Source: Pseudomonas sp. H1h (GTDB lineage Bacteria > Pseudomonadota > Gammaproteobacteria > Pseudomonadales > Pseudomonadaceae). From it: a stretch of DNA of 64,000 nucleotides. Positions 1 to 7,253 of this stretch are shown here, in pieces (position 1 is the first letter of the stretch; every line of letters starts with the position of its first letter). Where the stretch lies: contig NZ_AYMJ01000029.1 in the NCBI RefSeq assembly GCF_000633255.1, positions 62,001 to 126,000 on the forward strand, written 5' to 3'. The notes under the pieces are model-generated. The model had not been told where the DNA came from. It made no database searches and saw only the letters and a program-made list of their open reading frames with translations. The position numbers were made by a program, and so were the translations under genes.

Positions 1-906
1 CAGGTCGTTGAAGTCGGTCCACTTGTCGTGGCGCTCGACCGCGAAGATCGGCGCGACGATCTGGGCACCAACGATCAGCGCGGCGTTGCTGGCCTTCTCG
101 TCGCCCGGGTTCCAGGCATCGCCGTTGGGCTTGGTGGTTTTCCAGTCGTCATCGCGGCAGATGATCAGCGGGCAACCGGCGAAGCGTTCGCGCATGACCT
201 TGCACACGGCCAGCAGGTTGCCCGCATCGAAGGCCACGGCCACCGCAAGCGACGTCGCCATGTGTAGGCTGGCGCCGGTGGCGTAACCCTCACAGACCAG
301 CACCGGCTCGCCCGGAACCGGGTGCGGACCGAGCAGGTGAAAGGTGCCCTCCTTCGCCATGCCGTAGGGCCAGTAGGATTTGTCGCGGCCGGTGTCTTCC
401 TGTTTGTTCGGGAAGATCACCTGCAGGCCCATGATCTGATCACGGGCGTTCTTCATTGGGACCAGCACGGCACCGGTGCGTGGCGCGTAACGCACGTTGA
501 TGCCGACGATCTGTTTGCGGTCCAGGTAGTCGCTGCGCCCGGTGGTCGGCATGCGTTCGAACAAACCCTGCGCCCTTTTCGCGGCCCGCCGCGCAGCGTT
601 ATTCGCGATTTCGGCGGCGCGGCGCTTGGCTTCCTCCTGGCGAGCGCGCATCACTTCGCGCTCCTCGGGGGACATGCGGCCGGCCTTGACCTTGATCTTC
701 TGCGTCTCGCCCGAACGCCAGTCACCGAAGGCGCCGAAGATCAGGGTGTCGCCCTTCTCCGTGCGCTGCTCGTGAACCACGTACCAGCCGTTCTTTTCCT
801 TGCCCTTGTCCTGCGATGTCTTGCAGCGGGTCAGCTTGCCGAACACCAGCGGTTGCGCTGGCTCCAGACCGTAATCGGCGAATTGGCCCAATACCTCATC
901 GAGCAT
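1..906 (-). CDS. Phage/plasmid-type TOPRIM primase, partial (runs off the left edge)
   Basis: The minus strand is open from an ATG at 906 to base 1 with no stop, so this is the N-terminal 302 codons of a longer protein. The start reads MLDEVLGQFADYGLEP. A TOPRIM-like core follows, with GEPVLVCEGYATGASLHMA and the acidic run IICRDDDWKT about 35 residues later, as in phage and plasmid primase/helicase proteins. A basic, Ala-rich linker lies around residues 90-125. It overlaps the upstream zinc-finger gene by 11 bp and continues the leftward lytic operon. By context it would start prophage DNA replication. A C-terminal helicase or DUF5906-type domain would lie outside the window. Confidence 0.75.
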   Translation of the reverse strand, partial: MLDEVLGQFADYGLEPAQPLVFGKLTRCKTSQDKGKEKNGWYVVHEQRTEKGDTLIFGAFGDWRSGETQKIKVKAGRMSPEEREVMRARQEEAKRRAAEIANNAARRAAKRAQGLFERMPTTGRSDYLDRKQIVGINVRYAPRTGAVLVPMKNARDQIMGLQVIFPNKQEDTGRDKSYWPYGMAKEGTFHLLGPHPVPGEPVLVCEGYATGASLHMATSLAVAVAFDAGNLLAVCKVMRERFAGCPLIICRDDDWKTTKPNGDAWNPGDEKASNAALIVGAQIVAPIFAVERHDKWTDFNDL

Positions 907-1120
907 GCTGAATCCCCCGCTCAGAGAGGGACTGGCAGCTGATGCACTGCGAGCAACCCGGCTGGGCCAGACGACGCGCCTCCGGTATCGGATCGTCACA
1001 GGCTTCACAGAACAGCAAGGAATGGGCCGCGCTTTCTGCCTTGGCAGCGCTGCGCGCGGCCATGGCCTGATCGATGCGTTCCTGCACCAGATCGTTGGCA
1101 AAATCGGCGATGTCAGCCAC
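896..1120 (-). CDS. TraR/DksA-type zinc-finger protein of the prophage
   Basis: A 74-residue protein with an alpha-helical N-terminus (ADIADFANDLVQERIDQAMA) and a four-cysteine module FCEACDDPI...CSQCISC. This is the arrangement of the small phage TraR/C4 zinc-finger family. Members bind the RNA polymerase secondary channel and mimic DksA plus ppGpp. I chose the GTG at 1120 because GAGG lies upstream and homologs start with MAD; an in-frame GTG at 1129 is the alternative. It overlaps the CII-like gene upstream by 8 bp and the primase downstream by 11 bp. Confidence 0.7.
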   Translation of the reverse strand: MADIADFANDLVQERIDQAMAARSAAKAESAAHSLLFCEACDDPIPEARRLAQPGCSQCISCQSLSERGIQHAR

Positions 1121-1631
1121 GGTCAGCACCTCGCGTCGTCTGGTTGACGTAGGTGGCGCGGTTGAACAACCCCAGCAGACCTTGAATACCCCGGAACACC
1201 TGCAGACGAATCGCCGCCAGTTCCTGATCAGTCACCACACCGTCGCCGATGCTCTTGGCCCAGGTCTCGGCCAGATCGGCGACCTGGCGGAAGTATTCGG
1301 CGATGCCGGTGGTCAAGGTCTCGGGCATGTCGTTGGTGTAGGTGTCGGCCAGTTCCTGCCAGATCGTGTCGCCGACCAGCGCGTGCACCGCATCCAGAAT
1401 GCGGCGATCCTTGGTCAGTTCGAGGATCTCGCCAAACTCCTGAATGTTGATGGAGTGGCTCGGGTGGGTCGGCGACAGTTTGTGCTGCAGCGTGGTCGGG
1501 TTACGACCGGTCGTGGCAGCGATGGCAGCAGCGCCACCCGGGTACTCGCGAGCGGCGTGGTACAGCGCTAAATCGAGCGGCAGGATTTCCCGCTGCGCCC
1601 GTTCCAGAGAACTAAGAGCGATTCGGCTCAT
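1113..1631 (-). CDS. Phage CII-family regulatory protein (Phage_CP76/YmfL-like)
   Basis: A 172-residue protein starting MSRIALSSLERAQREILPLD. The segment AAIAATTGRNPTTLQHKLSP is a helix-turn-helix and is typical of the phage regulatory CII family seen in lambdoid and pyocin-like prophages of Pseudomonas. The ATG at 1631 has AGGA about 9 nt upstream. A longer reading frame to 1901 exists, but its N-terminal part looks non-coding and crosses a palindrome. It is the second gene of the leftward arm, after the Cro-like gene. Family membership is from motif resemblance, so the exact function (establishment regulator or replication accessory) is inferred. Confidence 0.65.
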   Translation of the reverse strand: MSRIALSSLERAQREILPLDLALYHAAREYPGGAAAIAATTGRNPTTLQHKLSPTHPSHSINIQEFGEILELTKDRRILDAVHALVGDTIWQELADTYTNDMPETLTTGIAEYFRQVADLAETWAKSIGDGVVTDQELAAIRLQVFRGIQGLLGLFNRATYVNQTTRGADRG

Positions 1632-1890
1632 GGCATTAATCCTAAAAGTTGCCAGTGCCATGCGACAGATGTTGGTGATACATTTGCCGCGTGGTCTGGA
1701 GAGGCCCAAACGCCGGCTAGATCCGCTAGATCGAAACCGGCACCGTGCCGGGGCGAACAATCCGTTGTTCACCCCTGGCGCAACAGCTGCCAGCTCTGTG
1801 GTAAGAACGGCAGCAACACCAAGGCTTCCGAGCCTTGGAAACGCGATGAGGGTCGGCGGCATGTGGTGTGCGCACCTACTGACATCGCGG

Positions 1891-1919
1891 CCCGATAGCA
1901 TTGTGGTGATGCTATCGGG
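1891..1919. repeat. 11-bp perfect inverted repeat between cro-like and cII-like genes
   Basis: Arms CCCGATAGCAT (1891-1901) and ATGCTATCGGG (1909-1919) are separated by 7 nt. On neither strand is it directly followed by a T tract, so it is better read as an operator or RNA hairpin than as a terminator. It lies in the untranslated stretch before the CII-like gene. Confidence 0.6.
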
Positions 1920-1927
1920 AGAAACTG

Positions 1928-1951
1928 GGCGACCCTTGGGTCGCCTTTTTT
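1928..1951 (+). terminator. Rho-independent terminator on the plus strand, inside the leftward arm
   Basis: Stem GGCGACCC/GGGTCGCC is followed by TTTTTT on the plus strand. The genes here are all on the minus strand, where the T run precedes the stem, so the signal would end a plus-strand transcript from roughly 1640-1925. No convincing protein gene on the plus strand accounts for it. Confidence 0.6.
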
Positions 1952-2206
1952 CTATGCAGAGTTTTTTTCTGAAACTGACTCCGCTGGAAAGATTTCTGGG
2001 AGGTCTGGCCTAAGCTGGTGTGGCTGCAGCAACCCGGCAAGAGCGTTCGATAAAGGTCGAACCTGCGCAACGGGGATACCCCTTCGTCGCCAATTGAAAA
2101 ATCGTTGAGGACTGATTTTGCACTGTCGCGAAAGCTGCGAAGGACTTTTGCCGGCAGCTTCAGCAACCTGCAATACCAAATCAAAAATCTGAGCAGGTGT
2201 ACTCAT
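1952..2206 (-). CDS. Cro/YdaS-like phage repressor
   Basis: An 84-residue protein from ATG 2206 (MSTPAQIFDLVLQVAEAAGK). The segment SPSQLSRQCKISPQRFFNWR is a helix-turn-helix resembling Cro or YdaS proteins. It is transcribed divergently from the CI-type repressor across an 87-bp region holding two operator-like repeats, the standard cro/cI switch layout. It is the first gene of the leftward lytic arm. The longer frame to 2245 would start inside the operator region, so I prefer 2206. Confidence 0.7.
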   Translation of the reverse strand: MSTPAQIFDLVLQVAEAAGKSPSQLSRQCKISPQRFFNWRRRGIPVAQVRPLSNALAGLLQPHQLRPDLPEIFPAESVSEKNSA

Positions 2207-2220
2207 GACGTTAACCGCAC

Positions 2221-2274
2221 CAAACAAATTGAATGAACAAACCAAACAATACGTTTGTTATCTTTTAAACGCAA
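2221..2274. promoter_or_regulatory. Prophage switch operators and leftward promoter
   Basis: A perfect inverted repeat CAAAC-AATAC-GTTTG lies at 2243-2257. A degraded copy with the same left half, CAAAC-AAATT-GAATG, lies at 2221-2235, with centres 22 bp apart. On the minus strand a promoter can be read as TTGCGT (2274-2269), 17 bp, TATTGT (2251-2246), so the perfect operator covers its -10. Both sites are preceded by AC, as is the related site at 3099-3113. The binder is presumed to be the CI-like and Cro-like proteins. Confidence 0.6.
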
Positions 2275-2293
2275 GCGCTGTAACATCCTGTTT

Positions 2294-3073
2294 ATGAGCA
2301 AACAGACGCAACAACTCAAAGGCAAACGATTTCGGGAAGCACTTCAGGGGTCCGGATTGACAGGATCTCAGCTGGCTCGAATCCTCGATCTAGAGAACGA
2401 TCAGAACATCACGAACTGGAAAGCGAGGGGTGTTCCAGCCTACATGGCGGGTGAAGTCGCGCGCACTCTGATCGTAGAGCGTGAATGGCTGGAAGGAAGA
2501 GATGTACCAATGCGTACATCGACTACGGAACGCACCCCCACACCTCCAGAAAATGGATCTCCGATTTACGCTCTGGAGTTGAGGTCACCTTGGGATCCTG
2601 GCACCTCTCTGGAAGTAGACGAAGTGGAGTTGAGGCTGTATCGCGAGGTCGAGTTTATAAATGGGCCTGGCAAGGTCCCACGTGCAGAAGTTCAAGAGAT
2701 CACTGGCCCTAAGCTTCGCTTTTCTCGGGATACGATGCGTGACTGCGGGGTAGATCCACAAAACGCAGTTTTCGCTATGAATCATTGCAATAGCACCGAA
2801 CCCTTGATTCGATTGGGAGCGACCGTAGGAATAGATACCGGCATGACCCGCATCGTAGACGGAGAAATGTACGCGATTGATCACAACGGGCTGTTGCGAA
2901 TCAAATTTGTTGAGAAAACCCCCAGCGGTATAACGCTGAAAAGCTTCAATTCTAAAGAATATCCAGACGAAGACTATGATTTTGACAAGATAATATCTCA
3001 GCGATTTGTAATCCTCGGTCGCATATTTTGGTGGTCCTACATTAGACCGCTAGGCAGCAGATCGATGGCATAG
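2294..3073 (+). CDS. LexA/CI-type prophage repressor (HTH + S24 peptidase fold)
   Basis: A 259-residue protein. The N-terminal helix-turn-helix is TGSQLARILDLENDQNITNW. A linker with a TPTPPENGSP stretch follows. The C-terminal S24-like domain contains CNSTEPLI, the equivalent of the usual GDSMEP nucleophile loop, then GDIDTG-like and GEMYAID strands and a lysine in LLRIKFVEK. These suggest RecA-stimulated self-cleavage, as in LexA and lambda CI. ATG 2294 is chosen over 2255 because the longer form starts within the operator. A canonical ALA-GLY cleavage pair is not obvious. The gene is AT-richer than the core genome, in keeping with phage origin. Confidence 0.8.
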   Translation: MSKQTQQLKGKRFREALQGSGLTGSQLARILDLENDQNITNWKARGVPAYMAGEVARTLIVEREWLEGRDVPMRTSTTERTPTPPENGSPIYALELRSPWDPGTSLEVDEVELRLYREVEFINGPGKVPRAEVQEITGPKLRFSRDTMRDCGVDPQNAVFAMNHCNSTEPLIRLGATVGIDTGMTRIVDGEMYAIDHNGLLRIKFVEKTPSGITLKSFNSKEYPDEDYDFDKIISQRFVILGRIFWWSYIRPLGSRSMA

Positions 3074-3086
3074 CAAACAAAATGTG

Positions 3087-3115
3087 TTGACCACCCACCA
3101 AACAAACTGTTTACT
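3087..3115 (+). promoter_or_regulatory. Repressor-controlled promoter of the rightward accessory operon
   Basis: TTGACC (3087-3092), a 17-bp spacer and TTTACT (3110-3115) make a good sigma-70 promoter. An operator-like sequence CAAAC-AAACT-GTTTA (3099-3113) covers the spacer and -10 and has the same half-site and spacing as the cro/cI operator. The operon from 3149 is therefore likely silenced in the lysogen and induced together with the lytic arm. Confidence 0.6.
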
Positions 3116-3148
3116 CGCCTCACTCTCCTACCACAGTGAGGCTTTACA

Positions 3149-3328
3149 ATGCGTACCACCGCATCCCTGCATATCCATCCTGCATGCGTCAGCAATCGCA
3201 AACTGATCGAACAGCTGCAGCTCGCCACGGGCTGCCTGGTCGTCATTCATAACAGCAAACCCAAGCTTGTCGCCAAGTCCTGTCAGCCCTCTCCTGTCGA
3301 TCCGAACGGCGGAGGACACGCGGCATGA
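3149..3328 (+). CDS. Small prophage protein of unknown function (59 aa)
   Basis: The ATG at 3149 has GAGG upstream, lies 34 bp after the -10 of the repressor-controlled promoter, and opens a 59-residue protein. It starts MRTTASLHIHPACVSNRK and ends GGGHAA. It overlaps the next gene by ATGA, which argues for real translation. No domain is recognised. The sequence KPKLVAK with flanking cysteines is not a known motif. Confidence 0.5.
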   Translation: MRTTASLHIHPACVSNRKLIEQLQLATGCLVVIHNSKPKLVAKSCQPSPVDPNGGGHAA

Positions 3329-3915
3329 TCAAGTACAAGATCGACAACCGCACCCTGCAGTTGCTCAATGCACAGGTCAACTTGACCGAAACCTTCAACC
3401 ACGTCCTGCGCACAGCGCCGAAGCGCGAGTGCCTGGCATTCCGTCTCAAGGCCGAACGCGGCACAGTGGAAAGCACTTTCGTCATCGAGCTGGGCAGTGA
3501 ACGCCACACGCTGACCCTGCCGAACGACAAGAAGATGCACCTCAAGCTGGCCGACTTCATCGAAGAGATTGCCAACGGCCCGCTTGATCCGAGCACCACC
3601 AGCGACTTGGTGCATCGTGCGCATGCCGATCGCCAATACGGACGCTTTGACGTCCAGGACAAACAACGGGTATTCGAACTGATTCGCACCGGCGGCGTGC
3701 TGAGCCTCGACATGGGCTTCGACCTGCCTCTGCACGTGGCTGTTCATCGCCCGCACACTCTTTCCTGCATCACCGCCATCCTCAGCATCGGCAAAAAGAG
3801 CCCGCGCACCCGGTGTTTTACCGCGTGCGGTACCGATGTCGAAATCTACGGCAAGGTCAGCGAATCCATCAGCCAAATTGCTGCGGCAGCCACTCCTGCC
3901 GCACACGCGGCTTAA
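3325..3915 (+). CDS. Hypothetical prophage protein (196 aa)
   Basis: Second gene of the accessory operon, translationally coupled to the preceding ORF by an ATGA overlap. The product is soluble, with no signal peptide or membrane helix. It has a charged N-terminal two-thirds and an Ala-rich C-terminus (SQIAAAATPAAHAA). No family is recognised. Its place between repressor and integrase suggests an early-expressed accessory or host-takeover protein, but that is position only. Confidence 0.6.
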   Translation: MIKYKIDNRTLQLLNAQVNLTETFNHVLRTAPKRECLAFRLKAERGTVESTFVIELGSERHTLTLPNDKKMHLKLADFIEEIANGPLDPSTTSDLVHRAHADRQYGRFDVQDKQRVFELIRTGGVLSLDMGFDLPLHVAVHRPHTLSCITAILSIGKKSPRTRCFTACGTDVEIYGKVSESISQIAAAATPAAHAA

Positions 3916-3924
3916 GGAGGCGCC

Positions 3925-4206
3925 ATGGAACGAACCCTCGCCCAAACAGCTGCTCATCTCGGCCTGACCCGACCCAAGCTCATCGCCCGCATGCGCGAAA
4001 AGGGTCTGCTTAAGGGAAACCTGCCGGCGGACCTCGAGCGCGACAACGATTATCTACGGATCAAGGACAGCCCCTGGTACGACGAGAAATACGGCATGCA
4101 GTACAGCCAGTCGACCCGGATCAAACAAGCCGGCATCCGCTGGCTGGCTGAGCAGCTGGGCATTGATCTTCCCGCCATCCCGGCAGACCGCCGTGACGTG
4201 GCCTAG
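3925..4206 (+). CDS. KilAC-like phage antirepressor fragment (93 aa)
   Basis: The sequence TLAQTAAHLGLTRPKLIARM, then REKGLLKGNLP and YDEKYGMQYSQSTRIKQAGI, resembles the KilA C-terminal domain of phage antirepressors: a helix-turn-helix followed by a short beta region. Full antirepressors carry an N-terminal BRO/Ant domain that is absent, so this is a stand-alone KilAC-type protein. RBS AAGGAGG lies just upstream of ATG 3925. Antirepressor action is an inference from the family. Confidence 0.55.
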   Translation: MERTLAQTAAHLGLTRPKLIARMREKGLLKGNLPADLERDNDYLRIKDSPWYDEKYGMQYSQSTRIKQAGIRWLAEQLGIDLPAIPADRRDVA

Positions 4207-4372
4207 GGAGTACGCCCGCCAGATCGTTGCCATGCGCACACGCGAGGAGCGCAACGCCGCGCTCCTCGAAGTGCCCGAACATCTGCGCGAGCTGACTAAA
4301 CGCCACTGCCTGAACACCTGGAACCACCCGGCACGACAACAACGCAAGGAGGCTCGACAAGGCCATGAGTAA
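4193..4372 (+). CDS. Small prophage protein (59 aa), GTG start
   Basis: The GTG at 4193 overlaps the previous stop by 14 bp and opens VTWPREYARQIVAMRTREER. The frame ends at 4372, overlapping the PrtN-like gene by 8 bp. Short helical proteins with a WPREYA...EVPEHLRELTKRH pattern are common in Pseudomonas prophages, with no known function. An upstream in-frame ATG at 4163 would give a longer overlap and is less likely. Confidence 0.5.
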   Translation: MTWPREYARQIVAMRTREERNAALLEVPEHLRELTKRHCLNTWNHPARQQRKEARQGHE

Positions 4373-4745
4373 CGCTACGCAGAATCCGCTTCGCCTGCAT
4401 CCGGCGCCTGAATCGACCACCGTTGAAATGCTCTATCGCACTTTCGGGAATGTACTGATCCCGCTAGAGAAAATACGAGAGGCCTATTTTCGGAACCTGA
4501 ATTCACAGCTGTTCGTGACTGAGATCTACAACGGCAGGATTCAGCTTCCGATCACCACGATCGACGCCAGTCGCAAGGCACTCAAATACGTCCACATACG
4601 GCACATGGCCTCGTTGATCGACATCTGCGCCTACAAGGCTGATGAGGACATGCAGCGACAGCAGGACGACCAACCCGATGCTGCACCCACATCACTGACG
4701 GCAGTTTCCACCAGCCAACGACAGCCCCAGGAGCACACCAAATGA
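4365..4745 (+). CDS. PrtN-family pyocin/prophage transcription activator
   Basis: A 126-residue protein whose central part matches the PrtN pattern: MLYRTFGNVLIPLEKIREAY, FVTEIYNGRIQLPITTID, ASRKALKYVHIRHMASLID. PrtN activates pyocin genes in P. aeruginosa after PrtR is cleaved. The C-terminal 30 residues are Gln/Pro/Thr-rich and extend beyond the roughly 90-residue family core. It sits under the repressor-controlled promoter, a PrtR/PrtN-like logic within one prophage. Targets (P boxes) would have to lie outside this window. Confidence 0.7.
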   Translation: MSNATQNPLRLHPAPESTTVEMLYRTFGNVLIPLEKIREAYFRNLNSQLFVTEIYNGRIQLPITTIDASRKALKYVHIRHMASLIDICAYKADEDMQRQQDDQPDAAPTSLTAVSTSQRQPQEHTK

Positions 4746-5209
4746 TGACTTCAGTACAAGCAGGTGCACTCGTCATCCTGATCATTATGGCGGCCCTCCT
4801 AGTTTGGGGCGGTTACATCATGGGCCGTAGCGATGGCCTGGAGACCGGCCTGCGCAAGGGTGAAGACATCCAGCGCGCCGCAAGCGCCAAAACCATCCGC
4901 GAGCTTCAGGCCTCCCCGCAGTTCATCCGGCCCGATCACGCGCGCCTGGCACACACCTGCAAACGATTTGAAGCAGGTCCACTCTTCGGCCCGGCCGAGC
5001 ACCAGACGCTGGTCGATATCGGCGAGCTGCTGCGGATCGCCGCCGAGACCTACAGCGCCTTTCGTACCGGCAAGAAGCTTGAGCGTGATGCCCGGTCCCT
5101 GCGCGATCAGGTGCTTGCGATGGCTGCGCAGTTGCAATCAGGAATTGAGGGCAACAAAGTCGGACAACCACTCTCCAGCGCCGCGCAAGTCACTGTGGAG
5201 GCTGCGTGA
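4742..5209 (+). CDS. Membrane-anchored prophage protein of unknown function
   Basis: A 155-residue protein with one N-terminal transmembrane helix (GALVILIIMAALLVWGGYIM), then a soluble helical tail with RSLRDQVLAMAAQLQ. It overlaps the PrtN-like gene by ATGA and the methylase by 4 bp. Similar bitopic proteins occur in Pseudomonas prophages just before the methylase. No function is assigned. Confidence 0.55.
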   Translation: MMTSVQAGALVILIIMAALLVWGGYIMGRSDGLETGLRKGEDIQRAASAKTIRELQASPQFIRPDHARLAHTCKRFEAGPLFGPAEHQTLVDIGELLRIAAETYSAFRTGKKLERDARSLRDQVLAMAAQLQSGIEGNKVGQPLSSAAQVTVEAA

Positions 5210-5958
5210 ATGAGTTGGCTCTTTTCGCAGGCGCTGGTGGCGGAATACTCGGCGGACACCTCCTCGGCTGGCGCACCGTCTGCGCCGTTGAGTGTGATGC
5301 CTACGCCGCACAGATTCTGGCGCAACGACAAACCGATGGACTGCTCCCGCCTTTCCCGATTTGGTCTGACGTGTGCAGTTTTGACGGACGTCCTTGGCGA
5401 GGCCTTGTTGACGTGGTTTCAGGAGGATTTCCTTGCCAAGACATCTCGGTTGCAGGCAACGGGCTCGGTATCGCCGGCGCCCGTTCCGGACTGCGGCGGC
5501 AGATGGCACGAATTACCGATGAGGTACGACCGCGTTACGTCGAACTGGAGAACTCACCATTGCTTGTGGGAAGAGGACTTGCCGTGGTGCTCGGTGACCT
5601 TGCCGAAATGGGGTATGACGCGCGATGGGGTGTTATCGGAGCGGCTGACCTTGGTGCCCCTTATCAGCGCGACCGGATCTGGCTCATCGCAGAAGACACC
5701 CACCAGACGATGGCCAACACCAGTGGCGAGCATGGCAAAGGGATCCTCCCCCGCGGCACTAACTCGCCGATCAGGGGCCGACCGTTCGAACGATCGGCTG
5801 GATCACGCCGTGATGGCACAGGATGGTGGTCATCTGAACCCGGAATGGGCCGAGTGGCTAATGGGATGGCCCATCGGGTGGACCGACTTAAGGCCATTGG
5901 CAACGGACAGGTTCCAGTCGTGGCAGCAAGCGCATTCGAAGCGCTCTGTATTTCCTAG
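5206..5958 (+). CDS. C5 cytosine DNA methyltransferase of the prophage
   Basis: A 250-residue protein from GTG 5206. Motif I is LFAGAGGGILG, the catalytic Pro-Cys motif is GGFPCQDIS (Cys77), motif VI is a variant VELENSP, motif VIII is QRDRIWLIA, and motif X is AIGNGQVPVVA. At 250 residues the target-recognition region between motifs VIII and X is very short, as in stand-alone phage Dcm-like enzymes. No restriction enzyme gene accompanies it, so the likely role is protection of phage DNA from host restriction. It overlaps the preceding gene by 4 bp. Confidence 0.85.
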   Translation: MNELALFAGAGGGILGGHLLGWRTVCAVECDAYAAQILAQRQTDGLLPPFPIWSDVCSFDGRPWRGLVDVVSGGFPCQDISVAGNGLGIAGARSGLRRQMARITDEVRPRYVELENSPLLVGRGLAVVLGDLAEMGYDARWGVIGAADLGAPYQRDRIWLIAEDTHQTMANTSGEHGKGILPRGTNSPIRGRPFERSAGSRRDGTGWWSSEPGMGRVANGMAHRVDRLKAIGNGQVPVVAASAFEALCIS

Positions 5959-5970
5959 CAAGGAGGCAGC

Positions 5971-6177
5971 ATGAACATTCAATTTCTTAGCCATGAGCAG
6001 GTTTGCGAGCTGACCGGAGCTAAAACTAAGGCCGGTCAGATAACGGTACTGAAGCGCAATGGCATTCGTCATACCATCAAGCGCAATGGCTGGCCTTGCG
6101 TGATTGCATCCGCGCTGACAGGAGCAACAACCAACGCGACAGAAACTCCAACGTGGCAGCCGCGCCTGGTGGGATAA
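5971..6177 (+). CDS. DUF4224 domain protein
   Basis: A 68-residue protein with the family signature FLSHEQVCELTGAKTKAGQI followed by LKRNGIRHTIKRNGWPCV. DUF4224 proteins nearly always sit directly upstream of a phage tyrosine integrase and may act as excision or directionality factors, but this is not proven. A strong AAGGAGG RBS precedes ATG 5971, and the stop abuts the integrase ATG. Confidence 0.75.
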   Translation: MNIQFLSHEQVCELTGAKTKAGQITVLKRNGIRHTIKRNGWPCVIASALTGATTNATETPTWQPRLVG

Positions 6178-7209
6178 ATGGGACGAAGACCAACAAAGCC
6201 GGGGAGCATTCCTCGGCTGCGCGAGAGAAAACGCGGCAACACCACCTATTACCTCTATGACACTGGCGGGAAACCACGCAAGGAAATCCCGCTAGGTACA
6301 GATTACGGCCTAGCCGTACTAGAGTACGCAAAACTCGAAAAAAGCCGTGTCTCTCAAGCTCTGACGCAAACCGTACTTACCTTTGCTTACGTAGCCGAGC
6401 TTTATATGAATGAGGTGGTTCCCACAAAAGCCCACGCCACCCAAAAGGACAACGCGCGCGAACTGAAAAACCTTCTTCTGTTCTTCAATGACCCGCCCGC
6501 TCCTCTAGAAGCTATCGAACCGAAACATGTCAGCCAGTACCTTCGTCATCGTGGCAAGACAGCACCTATTCGCGCGAATCGGGAGAAGGCACTACTCAGC
6601 TCCATCTGGAACTTTGCTCGCGAGAATGGCTATACATCCTTGGCAAATCCTTGCTCAGGCGTGAAAGGCAATAAAGAAACAGGTCGCGACATATATGTTG
6701 AAGACGACGTACTTGCCAGAGCCTACCGGCATGCGGATCAACCATTGAGGGACGCTTTGGACCTGTTCTACCTAACGGGCCAGAGGATCGCAGACACATT
6801 GAAGATGGATGAGCGAGACATCAAAGACGGAAAGCTCTCCGTTCAGCAAGGCAAGACCGGGGCTAAACGAAGGATCGAGATCATTGGTGAGCTCAAAGTC
6901 GTAATCGATCGGATCATGACACGAAAGGCTGGACACAAAATCAGATCAACACGTCTGGTAGTAATCGACTCTGGGCAGCCAATGACGACCAGCATGCTCA
7001 GAAAGCGGTTTGATGACGCCAGGGAAGCAGCCGGAATTCCAAAAGCAGAATTTCAGATGCGCGACCTAAGAGCAAAAGCGGCGACGGATAAGGAGGAGTC
7101 AACAGGGAGCATCCGAGAAGCTAGGGACCAGCTAGGACATACGACCGTTGGGATGACAGAACAGTACATCCGAATGCGCAAGGGGATGAAGGTTACCCCT
7201 ACGAAGTGA
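6178..7209 (+). CDS. int: Tyrosine-family site-specific integrase
   Basis: A 343-residue phage integrase. An N-terminal arm-binding region with RERKRGNTTYYLYD precedes a core-binding SAM-like domain around residues 65-155. The catalytic domain has Arg203 in YLTGQRIAD, Arg298 in FQMRDLRAK, His321 in QLGHTT and Tyr330 in MTEQYIR. The usual first His of HxxR is replaced by Arg295, as in many P2-like and DUF4224-linked integrases. It lies 93 bp from the 3' end of tRNA-Leu, its evident attachment target. Confidence 0.9.
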   Translation: MGRRPTKPGSIPRLRERKRGNTTYYLYDTGGKPRKEIPLGTDYGLAVLEYAKLEKSRVSQALTQTVLTFAYVAELYMNEVVPTKAHATQKDNARELKNLLLFFNDPPAPLEAIEPKHVSQYLRHRGKTAPIRANREKALLSSIWNFARENGYTSLANPCSGVKGNKETGRDIYVEDDVLARAYRHADQPLRDALDLFYLTGQRIADTLKMDERDIKDGKLSVQQGKTGAKRRIEIIGELKVVIDRIMTRKAGHKIRSTRLVVIDSGQPMTTSMLRKRFDDAREAAGIPKAEFQMRDLRAKAATDKEESTGSIREARDQLGHTTVGMTEQYIRMRKGMKVTPTK

Positions 7210-7222
7210 CTGACGGTCACGA

Positions 7223-7253
7223 ATTGCGGAAAAGATTTTTTCATTGCGGAAAA
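7223..7253 (+). repeat. Direct repeats ATTGCGGAAAA next to the attachment site
   Basis: Two copies of ATTGCGGAAAA (7223-7233, 7243-7253) lie 20 bp apart between the integrase stop and the tRNA-Leu gene. Position and helical phasing fit arm-type integrase binding sites. A similar pair of TTGCGGA copies, 21 bp apart, lies at 9774 and 9795 before tRNA-Cys. Confidence 0.4.

Noticed and set aside
1659..1896. A plus-strand frame with CQLCGKNGSN...HVVC, resembling a zinc ribbon
   Set aside because: No in-frame start codon or RBS is visible and the frame overlaps the antisense of the CII-like start. The cysteines may be chance. It was kept only as context for the possible antisense RNA.
1632..1901. 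N-terminal 90-codon extension of the CII-like gene
   Set aside because: The extension crosses the palindrome and lacks family resemblance. The start at 1631 has an RBS and matches the family.
5210..5974. A 254-codon frame overlapping the methylase in another frame
   Set aside because: The methylase frame has all C5-methyltransferase motifs in order; the other frame has none.
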